From contig NZ_FUYB01000017.1 of assembly GCF_900167255.1 (NCBI RefSeq), positions 34,433 to 98,432 of the forward strand: a DNA stretch of 64,000 bases, written 5' to 3'. The notes beneath the pieces were generated by a model, which saw nothing but the letters and a program-made list of their open reading frames with translations, had not been told where the DNA came from and searched no databases. The stretch is from Thiothrix eikelboomii. GTDB lineage: Bacteria; Pseudomonadota; Gammaproteobacteria; Thiotrichales; Thiotrichaceae. Made by a program: the position numbers and the translations under genes. Of the stretch, positions 31,791 to 41,059 are shown piece by piece. Numbering within the stretch: position 1 is the stretch's first letter; each line of letters begins with the position of its first letter.

Positions 31791-32384
31791 ATGACCGAGC
31801 GGATTGCCACGGTGGAGCGAAATACTTTAGAGACACGGGTTGCTGTTACTGTGAATTTGGATGGTACAGGTAAGTCTAGTTTTAATACGGGCCTGCCTTT
31901 TCTTGAACATATGCTAGATCAAGTTGCACGACATGGCATGCTCGATCTGAGCATCACTTGCGAGGGTGATCGCCATATTGATGATCATCATAGTGTTGAA
32001 GATATTGGCATCACCTTAGGTCAAGCCCTGAAGCAAGCAGTCGGTGACAAGAAAGGCTTGCGTCGTTATGGACATGCCTATGTACCCTTGGATGAAGCTT
32101 TATCGCGAGTGGTAATTGATTTTTCGGGTCGCCCCGGCTTGGAGCATCATGCTGATTATCGCCGCTCGCATATTGGCCAATTTGATACGGATCTCTTTTT
32201 TGAGTTTTTCCAAGGCTTTGTGAATCATGCGTTAGTGACCCTGCATATTGATAATCTACGTGGGCACAATGCACATCATGTGGCTGAGACTATTTTTAAG
32301 GCGTTTGGACGTGCCTTGAGAATGGCGTTAGAGCTTGATCCGCGCATGGCTGGTATTATGCCCTCAACCAAAGGCTCCCTCTAA
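31791..32384 (+). CDS. hisB: Imidazoleglycerol-phosphate dehydratase
   Basis: HisB catalyses the sixth step of histidine synthesis. At 197 residues this is the monofunctional dehydratase, without the phosphatase domain of the E. coli enzyme. Manganese-binding repeats are intact: [28 protein letters not shown] text ([14 protein letters not shown]) and [18 protein letters not shown]. It overlaps hisH by one base (TAATG), showing translational coupling. The rest of the operon (hisA, hisF) is not in the window. Confidence 0.98.
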   Translation: MTERIATVERNTLETRVAVTVNLDGTGKSSFNTGLPFLEHMLDQVARHGMLDLSITCEGDRHIDDHHSVEDIGITLGQALKQAVGDKKGLRRYGHAYVPLDEALSRVVIDFSGRPGLEHHADYRRSHIGQFDTDLFFEFFQGFVNHALVTLHIDNLRGHNAHHVAETIFKAFGRALRMALELDPRMAGIMPSTKGSL

Positions 32385-33010
32385 TGAAAGTTGCCATTAT
32401 TGATTACAATATGGGGAATTTACATTCGGTGGGGCGTGCAGTCACTCATGTAGCCCCCGCAGAAACTCAAATCACAATTACAGCAGATCCTGATTTTATT
32501 CGCCATGCTGATCGAATTGTCTTTCCCGGGCAAGGTGCAGCGCGTGATTGTATGCGTGAGCTAGAAACTCGAGGTTTAACTGAAGTCGTGCGCGAAGTTG
32601 CCAAGACCAAACCCTTTTTAGGCATTTGTATGGGGATGCAAGTGCTAATGGATTTCTCGGAAGAGAATGGTGGTGTGGAGTGTATGGGGCTTTATGCGGG
32701 TAAAGTAAACTCTTTTAAAAGTCTAGCACTGGCTCAGTTGAAAACACCGCAAATGGGTTGGAATCAAATCCAGCAGACCCAGCCACACCCCTTATGGGCT
32801 GGAATTACAGATAATTCGCGTTTCTATTTTGTGCATAGCTATTATGTACAGCCAGAAGATGCCCAGTTAGTCACTGGAGGCACTTGCTACGGTTTGAAGT
32901 ATGCCTCTGCCATTGCCCACGAAAACCTATTTGCCATTCAGGCACACCCTGAAAAATCAGCGGCAGATGGTTTACGGCTACTGGCGAACTTTATGCACTG
33001 GCAGCCTTGA
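32384..33010 (+). CDS. hisH: Imidazole glycerol phosphate synthase, glutaminase subunit
   Basis: HisH supplies ammonia from glutamine to HisF. The 208-residue class I amidotransferase shows the nucleophile cysteine in FLGICMGMQVL, the oxyanion strand PQMGWNQI, and the catalytic His-Glu in FAIQAHPEKS. Its stop codon (33008-33010) lies within the TTGAC at the very end of the adjacent IS605-type element, so the mobile element supplies or overlaps the stop. The C-terminus (NFMHWQP) is still of normal length, so the protein should be functional. hisA, which normally follows, is absent here. Confidence 0.96.
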   Translation: MKVAIIDYNMGNLHSVGRAVTHVAPAETQITITADPDFIRHADRIVFPGQGAARDCMRELETRGLTEVVREVAKTKPFLGICMGMQVLMDFSEENGGVECMGLYAGKVNSFKSLALAQLKTPQMGWNQIQQTQPHPLWAGITDNSRFYFVHSYYVQPEDAQLVTGGTCYGLKYASAIAHENLFAIQAHPEKSAADGLRLLANFMHWQP

Positions 33011-33039
33011 CATCCTCCCCGCCCTAAAGGGCGAGGATT
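33007..33039 (-). ncRNA. Right-end hairpin, probable 3' end of the TnpB guide (omega) RNA
   Basis: Read on the minus strand, the region runs GAATCCTCGCCCTTTAGGGC and then GGGGAGGATGTCAA. It matches in layout the 3' scaffold of known TnpB omega RNAs, for example ISDra2: GAATC, a stem, TTTAG, a stem, then GAGG and CAA. The tnpB 3' end sits just upstream, as expected. In such elements the bases after the right end act as guide. Here these are the reverse complement of the last codons of hisH. The RNA function is inferred from position and structure only. Confidence 0.6.
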
Positions 33040-34121
33040 CCTCCAGCGAGGCGGCAATGTCCTGCCGCGAGAATGTTCCGTGCTGCATTAATATCTCTAT
33101 CATGCATAGCCCCACACTCAGGGCAAGTCCATTCTCTTATTCCAAGTCCCGCTCTACCTTTCGGACTGTTGGAGCTTATGCAGCCGCAACACGAGCAAGT
33201 TTGGGTGGTGTATGATTCATTGACTTCTATAAACACGGCTTGCATCGCTTTCGATTTATAATCAAGCGGTGTTTTGAGGGTGTACCAACCCGCATCTAAT
33301 ACAGATTTAGCCATTTTGGTTTTGGCTAAGGCCTTTGAACTCACATCGCCTACGACAATTAACGCATTATTTTTTACTATTTGCGTAGTGAATTGATGAA
33401 GATGGTTTAGCCTACGGTTTTTAATCTTGGCATGGATAGCTTTAACACGCTGCTTTTTGTTAGCGCGTTGAGCTAGGCCTAGTTTAGGTTCTAACTCACG
33501 ATAAAACTGTTCGGACTCGAGCTTTAAGCCATTGCTACAGGTAGCAGTGGTTTTTAAACCTAAGTCAACACCGACTTGCCCTATTGCTGAGGAGGTCGTT
33601 TGAGCGACTTCAACGACGATATTGAAATACCAGCGTCCGCGTGCATCTTGAGAAAATGAACCCGAACGAAACTCAAATTGAGCCAGCCCGTAGCTATCCC
33701 ATACCTTGAAGTAGTGGCCTGCAAAATAGACTTGTCCGCTTTTCCACTTGGCAGCACCGACCTTAAACGGAATCCAGCCCAAGGATCGCCGTGCTCCACC
33801 GGATACCCGCCAGCGCAGCTTATCCGTTTTGAATTGACGACGGGCTTTATGGTGAGCCGCAATCACTTCTTGGACCGTGGTTGAATGAAAGATAAATCCA
33901 CGTTCCGCTTTAAGGCGCTTCAAGTCTTTTTGCAGATCAAACGCAGAGAAATAGGTTTTTAACCAGCCGACTTCGGGAATAGGTATATCGGAATAATTCG
34001 CCGTGATTTCATTCGCCGCATTCCAGACCTGATTCACCTCAAATGCCATTCGTTCAAGAATCAGCTTGTGCTTATCCTTGATGCGAACTTTGAGCGTTTT
34101 GAGATTGGCCTTTTCTGTCAT
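33024..34121 (-). CDS. tnpB: TnpB family RNA-guided nuclease (IS605 OrfB), variant active site
   Basis: TnpB proteins are RNA-guided RuvC nucleases carried by IS200/IS605 elements. From the ATG at 34121 the protein has 365 residues. RuvC-I is GQVGVDLGLKTTATCSNG with D186. The zinc ribbon is TCSCCG...CPECG, and RuvC-III is HDRDINAARNI with D341. In the RuvC-II block, where most TnpBs have a catalytic Glu (IVxEDL), this one reads IVVGDVSSKALAKTKMAKS with Gly at 258. Nearby glutamates occur in FIEVNESYTTQTCS. Related TnpBs with such a rearranged site are known, so activity is uncertain. An upstream in-frame ATG at 34181 would overlap the tnpA remnant and is not used. Confidence 0.92.
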   Translation of the reverse strand: MTEKANLKTLKVRIKDKHKLILERMAFEVNQVWNAANEITANYSDIPIPEVGWLKTYFSAFDLQKDLKRLKAERGFIFHSTTVQEVIAAHHKARRQFKTDKLRWRVSGGARRSLGWIPFKVGAAKWKSGQVYFAGHYFKVWDSYGLAQFEFRSGSFSQDARGRWYFNIVVEVAQTTSSAIGQVGVDLGLKTTATCSNGLKLESEQFYRELEPKLGLAQRANKKQRVKAIHAKIKNRRLNHLHQFTTQIVKNNALIVVGDVSSKALAKTKMAKSVLDAGWYTLKTPLDYKSKAMQAVFIEVNESYTTQTCSCCGCISSNSPKGRAGLGIREWTCPECGAMHDRDINAARNILAAGHCRLAGGILAL

Positions 34122-34162
34122 AAGGCTTATTATAACTAGCCTTAATGAATTATTAAAGAGTG

Positions 34163-34255
34163 AGTCTATGGCTATTCGCACGGGTCGGCAGTGTTGGCGG
34201 TGCGCCCTTGACCGTTCTTAAGCAATACATCAAGCAACAGGATAGACCGCTTTAA
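34163..34255 (+). pseudogene. tnpA (Y1 transposase) C-terminal remnant
   Basis: The plus-strand frame from 34163 to the TAA at 34253-34255 translates to LWLFARVGSVGGAP followed by LTVLKQYIKQQDRPL. This is the typical C-terminus of IS200/IS605 TnpA (LW...YF...GGAP..VLKQYIE.Q). An in-frame stop at about 34157 and the nearby tnpB start show that the rest of the gene, including the HUH and catalytic Tyr regions, is gone. The divergent orientation to tnpB matches IS605. Its recognition rests on a short stretch. Confidence 0.65.
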
Positions 34256-34322
34256 TCGGTGTTTAGCCGATAGCCCCACCTCAAGAAAGGGGCTTTACGG
34301 CTTTTTCGGTAAATTTTAGGTC

Positions 34323-34649
34323 TTAAACCAGTTTTTCGTCAAAATCCCACATCACGGTTTCTGTGTGTTTAGCTGCTTTCTTAAGCAGCTCTAACATGGG
34401 ATAAGCGCGCCGATTGACGGAAACGCTTTCTTCTGCCTCTTCGTCATCTGACTTTGTTGAACGATCTTGAGTTTCTTGTTTAGCGACTTCGTTCAAGCTG
34501 GTTTGAAAGGTTTGTAAGGTTTTTTCGACATCCGCACCTAAAATGGCGCCTGGAATCGTGTCACTATGCCCCATGAGCTTGATCATCGTGCGCGCATCTT
34601 TTTCAAACATTGAGAATGCTCCCACTTTACTATCGAAACGAACTAACAT
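34323..34649 (-). CDS. DUF1840 domain-containing protein
   Basis: This 108-residue cytoplasmic protein starts MLVRFDSKVGAFSMFEKDAR and has MIKLMGHSDTIPGAIL, the conserved opening of the DUF1840 family. An acidic linker (about 65-80) and a conserved RRAYPMLELLKKAAK block follow. No function is known. It lies 30 bases downstream of the rlmI-like gene on the same strand and may share its transcript. The IS element lies at its 3' side. Confidence 0.85.
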   Translation of the reverse strand: MLVRFDSKVGAFSMFEKDARTMIKLMGHSDTIPGAILGADVEKTLQTFQTSLNEVAKQETQDRSTKSDDEEAEESVSVNRRAYPMLELLKKAAKHTETVMWDFDEKLV

Positions 34650-34679
34650 GGTTTAACTCCTTATCAACAGGTAAATAAG

Positions 34680-35894
34680 TTATTTTTGGCAGATCAAGCC
34701 TTTTAGATAATAGCCTTCAGGAAAGGCTAAGCCGGTCGGATGATCGCTGGCTTGATCCAGTTTGCGAATAATTTTTGCATCACAACCCGCATCTACTGCC
34801 GCATCTGCCACAATTTTTTGAAACAAATTGCTCTCCATTAAACCAGAACATGAGAAGGTAAATAGTAAGCCTTGTGGTTTTAATAACCTAAAGCCTAGTA
34901 AATTTATGTCCTTATAGCCACGGGCGGCCTTCTCAATTTGACTTTTATTTTCAGCAAATTTAGGTGGGTCGAGTACAATAAGATCAAATTGCCGCCCTTC
35001 ATCTCGATATTGTCTTAAAAGCTGGAAGACATCGCCTTGAATATTCTCCATCTGCTCAGGGGTGAAGCCATTTAATGCAGCCGCCTGAGCAGCTAAATCT
35101 AAAGCAGGCTGAGAGGCATCAATATTCGTCGCTTTCACCGCTCCGCCTTTGAGTGCCGCAATCGAGAAGCCACCGGTATAGGAAAAGCAATTAAGAACAG
35201 TTTTATGCTGCGCATATTGCTCAACTGCAGAGCGATTATCGCGCTGATCTAAATAAAACCCCGTTTTGTGTCCATTGATGACATCGACCCGATAGTGGCG
35301 ACCTTCTTCAAGAATATCAATAAATGCAGGCGGTGCTTGGCCTCTTAAAACTCCAGTTGTGGTGGTCAAGCCTTCTTTCTTGCGAATCTCAACATCGGAG
35401 CGTTCATACACACCTTGGCAAGGAATCAACTCCATCAATAATTCAGCCAAGGTAGCCTTCCAATACTCTGCCCCAGCCGTCAGCGCTTGCAGAATCAGCC
35501 AGTCACCGAATTTATCCACTATAACGCCGGGCAAACCATCGGATTCTGCATTGAGTAGACGATAACCCGTATTGCGGGTGCTAATCCCTAAGGTTTGTCG
35601 CTGTTGAAACGCCGCTTGAATCCGTTGAGCAAAGAAATGGCGATCAATAGTGGCACGGCCTACCGCCCATAAGCGCACTTGAATTTGTGACTGTGGCGAC
35701 CAAGCACCCATACCTAGCAAGTCACCATGCTCGGAGCGTAGCTCGACCGTTTCACCTAAAGCAGGTTCACCTTTGACGCTGGCAATCGCCCCTGAGAATA
35801 CCCACGGATGGCGAGCACGTACATTTTTATCACGGCCCCGATGTAGCAGTACTTGCGGATAGGACGGTCTAGAGGTAGCGGATTTGGTAGTCAA
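34680..35894 (-). CDS. rlmI: 23S rRNA (cytosine-C5) methyltransferase, RlmI family
   Basis: RlmI methylates C1962 of 23S rRNA. An N-terminal PUA-like part (VLLHRGRDKNVRARHPWVFSGAI) is followed by a Rossmann SAM domain with VLNCFSYTGGFSIAALKGGA and the motif IVLDPPKFAENKSQ; a catalytic-type cysteine lies in FTFSCSGLM. I chose the TTG at 35894, which has GGAG 8 bases upstream and gives 404 residues, close to the E. coli 396. An in-frame start at 35951 would add 19 unconserved residues. Exact target specificity is inferred from the family. Confidence 0.85.
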   Translation of the reverse strand: MTTKSATSRPSYPQVLLHRGRDKNVRARHPWVFSGAIASVKGEPALGETVELRSEHGDLLGMGAWSPQSQIQVRLWAVGRATIDRHFFAQRIQAAFQQRQTLGISTRNTGYRLLNAESDGLPGVIVDKFGDWLILQALTAGAEYWKATLAELLMELIPCQGVYERSDVEIRKKEGLTTTTGVLRGQAPPAFIDILEEGRHYRVDVINGHKTGFYLDQRDNRSAVEQYAQHKTVLNCFSYTGGFSIAALKGGAVKATNIDASQPALDLAAQAAALNGFTPEQMENIQGDVFQLLRQYRDEGRQFDLIVLDPPKFAENKSQIEKAARGYKDINLLGFRLLKPQGLLFTFSCSGLMESNLFQKIVADAAVDAGCDAKIIRKLDQASDHPTGLAFPEGYYLKGLICQK

Positions 35895-36039
35895 AACAAG
35901 GTCTCCAATGCACAGGCTGTTGTTATACCTGTGAGCTTTCCCTTTGGTCAAATAAGATCGTACTGGCTTTTTATAATGAACTATTGTTCCGTTGAAAGCT
36001 CAGGCGTAGAGTGAGTTTTTGAAACTGATAACTAAGATC

Positions 36040-36993
36040 ATGTCTGAATTTCTCAATTCCCTCGTTTTTTCGCTGAATGTGACGGGGCCGATTTTTCTAA
36101 TTTTAAGCCTTGGCGTTTATCTAAGGCGCATCGGTATCTTAACCGATGCTTTTGTCGAAGCGGGTTCGCGTCTAGTTTTTAATGTTACCTTGCCTGCCTT
36201 ACTATTTATTAGCGTGAGCAAAACCCAGCTCAGTGACAGTGCTAACTTTGCTTTGATTGGCTTAGGAGCTGTGCTGACACTGATCAGTTATCTCATACTG
36301 GAAATTTTCGCCTATTTCAGTGTACAGCCCCCCGAAGACCGTGGTGTGGTTGTACAAGGTGCTTTTCGTTCAAACATGGGGATTATTGGCCTTGCCTATT
36401 GTGCGAATGCCTATGGTGAAGCAGGCGTCGTCGCAGCCTCTTTATATTTAGGCTTGATTACGATTTTATTTAATATTCTTTCTGTGATTACGCTCAGTCG
36501 CTCTTTGCATAAGCAAGGGCAGGGTATCATGCCGATCATTAAAGGTATTGCTAAAAACCCATTGATTATCGGTATTTTGCTCGCTTTACCGGTGTCTTAT
36601 CTAGAGTGGAAACTACCTGCAGTGGTATTAAAGTCAGGCGAGTATTTTGCACAAATGACTTTACCGCTCGCTCTCTTGTGTACGGGTGCTTCGCTCAGTT
36701 TTAAGTCGATGCGTCAAAATATGCATAATACGATCAGTGCAAGCCTCGGTAAGCTAATTTTTATTCCAGCGATTTTTATCTTAGGTGGGATTTGGGCTGG
36801 CTTCACTGGGATTAGTTTGGGTGTGATGGCGCTAATGGCGTTTGCTCCTACTGCAGCAGCTAGTTATGTGATGGTGAGAGCGATGGGGGGGAATAGTGTC
36901 TTGGCAGCGAATATTATTGTGGTCACTACCCTAGGTTCGGTTTTAAGTACGAGTCTGGGAATTGCTCTATTAAAAGCAGCGGGCTTGATGTAA
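36040..36993 (+). CDS. AEC family (auxin efflux carrier-type) transporter
   Basis: The protein has about ten hydrophobic helices in the two-fold repeat layout of AEC/BART carriers, with the conserved LPALLFISVSKTQL and GAFRSNMGIIGLAY segments, and the C-terminal half PLALLCTGASLSF...AFAPTAAASYVMVRAMGG. Members move small organic anions such as malate; the substrate here cannot be assigned. The ATG at 36040 gives 317 residues. A TTG at 36019 with GTGAG upstream is an alternative. It is divergent from the rlmI-like gene. Confidence 0.88.
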   Translation: MSEFLNSLVFSLNVTGPIFLILSLGVYLRRIGILTDAFVEAGSRLVFNVTLPALLFISVSKTQLSDSANFALIGLGAVLTLISYLILEIFAYFSVQPPEDRGVVVQGAFRSNMGIIGLAYCANAYGEAGVVAASLYLGLITILFNILSVITLSRSLHKQGQGIMPIIKGIAKNPLIIGILLALPVSYLEWKLPAVVLKSGEYFAQMTLPLALLCTGASLSFKSMRQNMHNTISASLGKLIFIPAIFILGGIWAGFTGISLGVMALMAFAPTAAASYVMVRAMGGNSVLAANIIVVTTLGSVLSTSLGIALLKAAGLM

Positions 36994-37047
36994 GTCAGGT
37001 TTTGTTTCTAGATCATCGACCTAGGCGACAAAATCTCGTTACAATAA

Positions 37048-38013
<966 letters not shown>

Positions 38014-38028
38014 ACCTGATCTGTGGAT

Positions 38029-38175
38029 TTACCAGGATTTTTCTCCGGGTTGCGGCTTATGATTGGAAAGTTTCATAAGCTTCCAAAATAAATAACCTAA
38101 AAACCCCAAAATAAACAGAATGGTGAGGCTGGTCATCATCAAAATGCCAGTCATACTGCTGAAAAAATTCAACAT
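38029..38175 (-). CDS. Small single-span membrane protein, DUF3149-like
   Basis: The ATG at 38175 is preceded by GGAG at 8 bases and yields a 48-residue peptide. It has one membrane helix (about 9-32, MMTSLTILFILGFLGYLFW) and a short basic tail (KLMKLSNHKPQPGEKSW). Size and layout match the DUF3149 family of small inner-membrane peptides. No function is known. An upstream in-frame ATG at 38214 has no ribosome binding site. It converges with hemF. Confidence 0.7.
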   Translation of the reverse strand: MLNFFSSMTGILMMTSLTILFILGFLGYLFWKLMKLSNHKPQPGEKSW

Positions 38176-38317
38176 ACGCTTGTCTCCGACTTGAACTGTG
38201 ATGGACTGTGACAAGCTTAATTTTGCAATGAGGCTAAAAATCTACTTTGATTTTGATCAAACACCAACGGACAACCAAAGGCTTTCTTGGCTTAGATCAA
38301 GTTTTTAGGGATTAATA

Positions 38318-39607
38318 TTAATGGTTAGCTGAAGCACGTAGGGCAGCTAAAGCACGATCCACATTGACTAAGCCATAGCCATAATCATTGTCACGACCTT
38401 GTTTGCCTAGATCAATCGCGGTTTGTTGTAAAAGGCTAGGTGTAACACCTTGTTTATTCATGGAAAGTAGTAAGGCAATTAAGCCCGTCACATGCGCGGT
38501 TGCCATCGACGTGCCAGTGGCTAAATCGAAAGTACCCGCAGGAGAGGTGGTAAAAATATTTACCCCCGGTGCAGCCAGATCAATATAAGAACCACGATTA
38601 GCCCGTCTGAACAGGCTTTCCTGTTCATCGACAGCGGTGACCGCTAACACATCTTCAATCGCAGCAGGATAAGCAGGTTCAGCGGTAGGACCGCCATTAC
38701 CGGCTGAAGAAACGACAATAATTCTATTATTGATCGCTCTTTGGATCATTTTTTGTACGAGAGGATCACTTTTACCTGCAAAGCTCAAATTCAAAATATC
38801 AACATTTTCTTGAATGCAGAGGTCAATCGCTTTCGCGACTAGGCCTGCAGTACTACTGCGGTCATTTGGGTTTTTGGGGTCAGCACTAAAGGCACTCACA
38901 GCATACAAAGAGGCTTCAGGTGCAATCCCAATCCGAGGGTTTTGGCCAATCAAGACCCCCGCGATGGCTGTGCCATGCTTTTGATTATTGGCATCCCCTG
39001 CTGGAATCAGCTCAACCCGTCTGACTTTCGAGTTATCGAGTGAGCGATGCAGAATATCAATCGGGGTATCAACCATCCCAATTTTTACTCCCGCCCCTTT
39101 AGTAAATTGGTGGGCTTGGGCTATCCCCGTTAAATCCAAGGGATAACCGACTGGACTGGGCTTAGTCGGTGTCGTGGCTGCTGTAAAAAACAAACTACTT
39201 AAATTAGCTTCAACCTTTTCTTCTTTTTTATTAATACTATCGACTAAGGCCTTGGGATCTTGACCATTGGTCGCTACGGTCAGCATCTTAGTGCGGATTG
39301 AGTTTAATTCATCACTACGTTTTTGAGTCAGGCGATAGCGCTGTAAAATATCTTCCGCAAACCGAGAAGATTGCTGTGCATCGTACAATAACAATAATTC
39401 GTTTTTACGATACTCACGGTCAGTATTATGGATATTGCCTACACACCAAGCATTTGAAATATGGCAAGCAGGCGAGTCGTAGCTAATTTTAGGATCATTC
39501 GGTGCTGCAGCGACCAAAGAGGCAGCGCTTAAGCTAATAAAAACTAAGCCCAAGCCTTGAGCGTGCTGCTTTAAGGCTAAAGCTAGTGAAGCGGCAAGTT
39601 TAGTCAC
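38318..39607 (-). CDS. Secreted S8 (subtilisin-like) serine protease
   Basis: The 429-residue protein has a signal peptide (about 15-35, ending SLVAAA) and a prodomain-like region (about 40-150, with KNELLLLYDAQQSSRFAEDIL). The subtilase domain shows the complete triad: D180 (KIGMVDTPID), H211 (QKHGTAIAGVL) and S367 (ATGTSMATAHVTG), plus the oxyanion N304 (SSAGNGGP). No C-terminal anchor is seen. It overlaps the anti-sigma gene by 4 bases (ATGA) and is last in a sigma/anti-sigma/protease operon. It is probably either the regulated output or the protease that cleaves the anti-sigma factor. Confidence 0.9.
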   Translation of the reverse strand: MTKLAASLALALKQHAQGLGLVFISLSAASLVAAAPNDPKISYDSPACHISNAWCVGNIHNTDREYRKNELLLLYDAQQSSRFAEDILQRYRLTQKRSDELNSIRTKMLTVATNGQDPKALVDSINKKEEKVEANLSSLFFTAATTPTKPSPVGYPLDLTGIAQAHQFTKGAGVKIGMVDTPIDILHRSLDNSKVRRVELIPAGDANNQKHGTAIAGVLIGQNPRIGIAPEASLYAVSAFSADPKNPNDRSSTAGLVAKAIDLCIQENVDILNLSFAGKSDPLVQKMIQRAINNRIIVVSSAGNGGPTAEPAYPAAIEDVLAVTAVDEQESLFRRANRGSYIDLAAPGVNIFTTSPAGTFDLATGTSMATAHVTGLIALLLSMNKQGVTPSLLQQTAIDLGKQGRDNDYGYGLVNVDRALAALRASANH

Positions 39608-40428
39608 TGCGTCGTTTTATCCTGAAATTGTGGGCCTAAAAATAACACGGGTGAACTTTGTTGCGCAGTTTGTTGCATGATGCTTTCAGCTAAAGCTACT
39701 TTGTCAATATTCGGTGCTACAGGCATTTCAATCGTAAAAATGCTTTGGGCATTCGGGCCAGAAACTATATGTGCCTGCCACTGATTAAGAAACTCGCAGA
39801 CTTCAAGATGTTTAGCATCATCCGCAAATTGCACTAAAAAACGACTCAGCTCAGTTTTACCATCGGTATTGGTTTGTGCAGAGGATGTGGCGACACTCGC
39901 AACACTGAACTTGACATCAGGCTCGTTGGCAAACTGCCCGTAAGCTAATAAAGCGATTTGTGCACCAACTAAACCCGCAAAAACAGCATTAGCGGGTGTT
40001 AGCCAATTCAGATTAAATAAAGGCCGACGCCACAAAAACTCCAACCATTTTTTTTGCACTGGAGGGCGGGTTTTGGGGCTATCCGTACTGATCACTGGTG
40101 GTATGACGAGATTCTTTGCAATAGGCGCTGAGTTTAGTGGATGCAGTGAAGCTTCTTCAGGCTTATCTTCTTCACGATCAATGCGGGCTAATAACTTATT
40201 TAAGCGTTGTTCGGTAGTATCTAAAGCCGATAACTCTAATAAGCTGGTATTGGTGCATACCAAGCGCATCATCTTTTCTTCTTGTCTGAGTTCAGACTGC
40301 AACTCTGGAAATAATTCCAAAGCTCGATTCACTAAGGCCTGTTCTGCTTTGCTAAGCTTATCGGTGAGATACCAAGGAAGCAGGTGGCGCGCCTCTTCCA
40401 AGAGGGTGTTGGACTCAAGATGACTCAT
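39604..40428 (-). CDS. Membrane anti-sigma factor with periplasmic prodomain-like domain
   Basis: The start was set at the ATG at 40428 (274 residues), 13 bases after the sigma gene. The cytoplasmic N-terminus (about 10-60, HLLPWYLTDKLSKAEQALVN) matches the zinc-finger-type anti-sigma fold but lacks the HC2 cysteines. A linker and one membrane helix (about 143-165, ANAVFAGLVGAQIALLAYG) follow. The periplasmic domain (about 195-266, SRFLVQFADDAKHLEVCEFL ... AHIVSGPNAQSIFTIEM) resembles the I9-type prodomain/inhibitor fold of subtilases. It probably sequesters the adjacent ECF sigma factor. The prodomain likeness is my reading by eye and needs structural confirmation. Confidence 0.75.
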   Translation of the reverse strand: MSHLESNTLLEEARHLLPWYLTDKLSKAEQALVNRALELFPELQSELRQEEKMMRLVCTNTSLLELSALDTTEQRLNKLLARIDREEDKPEEASLHPLNSAPIAKNLVIPPVISTDSPKTRPPVQKKWLEFLWRRPLFNLNWLTPANAVFAGLVGAQIALLAYGQFANEPDVKFSVASVATSSAQTNTDGKTELSRFLVQFADDAKHLEVCEFLNQWQAHIVSGPNAQSIFTIEMPVAPNIDKVALAESIMQQTAQQSSPVLFLGPQFQDKTTQ

Positions 40429-40441
40429 AATGATGACCTGT

Positions 40442-41059
40442 TTATATATCGAATTCCATGATTCCAGCTTTCTCAAGCATTTGACCTAAACGCTTGCGAG
40501 CATAGAACATGCGTGTTTTGACAGTGTTCTCCGAGATTTTTAAGATGTCAGCAACTTCCTTAACAGACTTATCTTCAAAATACGTGAGTTTTAAGACATC
40601 TCGATGTTCATCTGTCAAATGGTTCATCATGCGCAGTAATTGATCCTTCATGTCCTCTTCAATCTGAGCTTCCTCAGGATTGGGAGCGCTGTCTTCCATT
40701 GCCAACATGATGGCATCATCATCTAAAATAACTTCAGATGTTTTTCTTAGCCAAGAAATAAGCTTATTGCGTGTTATGGAATAAATCCATGTAGAGGCTT
40801 TCGATTTGCCTTCGAATTTATCAGCGGATCGCCATACATCAAATAGCGCATCATCCACAATATCGGCTGCTTGGGCGACATCATCTTTAAGTAAGCGAGC
40901 GCAATAGCTTACCAAACGTGGTTGATACTTCAAATACAAACGACTAAACGCTTGTCGATCCCCTTGAGCAATTTGGCTTAAAAGTTCCTCATCGCCCTGC
41001 CTAATGTGTTGCTCCGCACTATGGTTAGCTGTTTCTTGGTGCTTGATTGAACCGTTCAT
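40442..41059 (-). CDS. ECF-type RNA polymerase sigma factor
   Basis: The 205-residue protein has sigma region 2 (about 35-105, FSRLYLKYQPRLVSYCARLL and DIVDDALFDVWRSADKF, STWIYSITRNKLISWLRK). An acidic linker follows, then region 4 (about 140-195, LTDEHRDVLKLTYFEDKSVK and ISENTVKTRMFYARKRL). Regions 1 and 3 are absent, as in ECF sigma factors. It leads the operon with its membrane anti-sigma factor and an S8 protease, so it is likely released by an envelope signal. Its promoter target was not identified. Confidence 0.93.
   Translation of the reverse strand: MNGSIKHQETANHSAEQHIRQGDEELLSQIAQGDRQAFSRLYLKYQPRLVSYCARLLKDDVAQAADIVDDALFDVWRSADKFEGKSKASTWIYSITRNKLISWLRKTSEVILDDDAIMLAMEDSAPNPEEAQIEEDMKDQLLRMMNHLTDEHRDVLKLTYFEDKSVKEVADILKISENTVKTRMFYARKRLGQMLEKAGIMEFDI

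Larger units (their letters stand above)
33007..34293 (-). mobile_element. IS200/IS605-type element: tnpB plus tnpA remnant
   Basis: The element contains tnpB on the minus strand and, divergent from it, the last 30 codons of a Y1 transposase gene (tnpA). The right end lies at TTGAC (33007-33011) beside a strong hairpin (33014-33039). The left end is probably near the hairpin GCCCC...GGGGC at about 34273-34292; this boundary is approximate. Subterminal hairpins and divergent tnpA/tnpB fit the IS605 group. With tnpA reduced to a fragment, the element cannot move by itself. It has inserted at the hisH stop. Confidence 0.8.

Noticed and set aside
34122..34181. Upstream in-frame ATG extending TnpB by 20 residues
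   Set aside because: The extension is unlike TnpB N-termini and overlaps the tnpA remnant on the other strand.
34257..34320. Hairpin GCCCC...GGGGC considered as terminator of the DUF1840 gene only
   Set aside because: It lies in the expected left end of the IS605-type element, where such subterminal hairpins are normal. It may serve both purposes, so it was not listed as a separate terminator.
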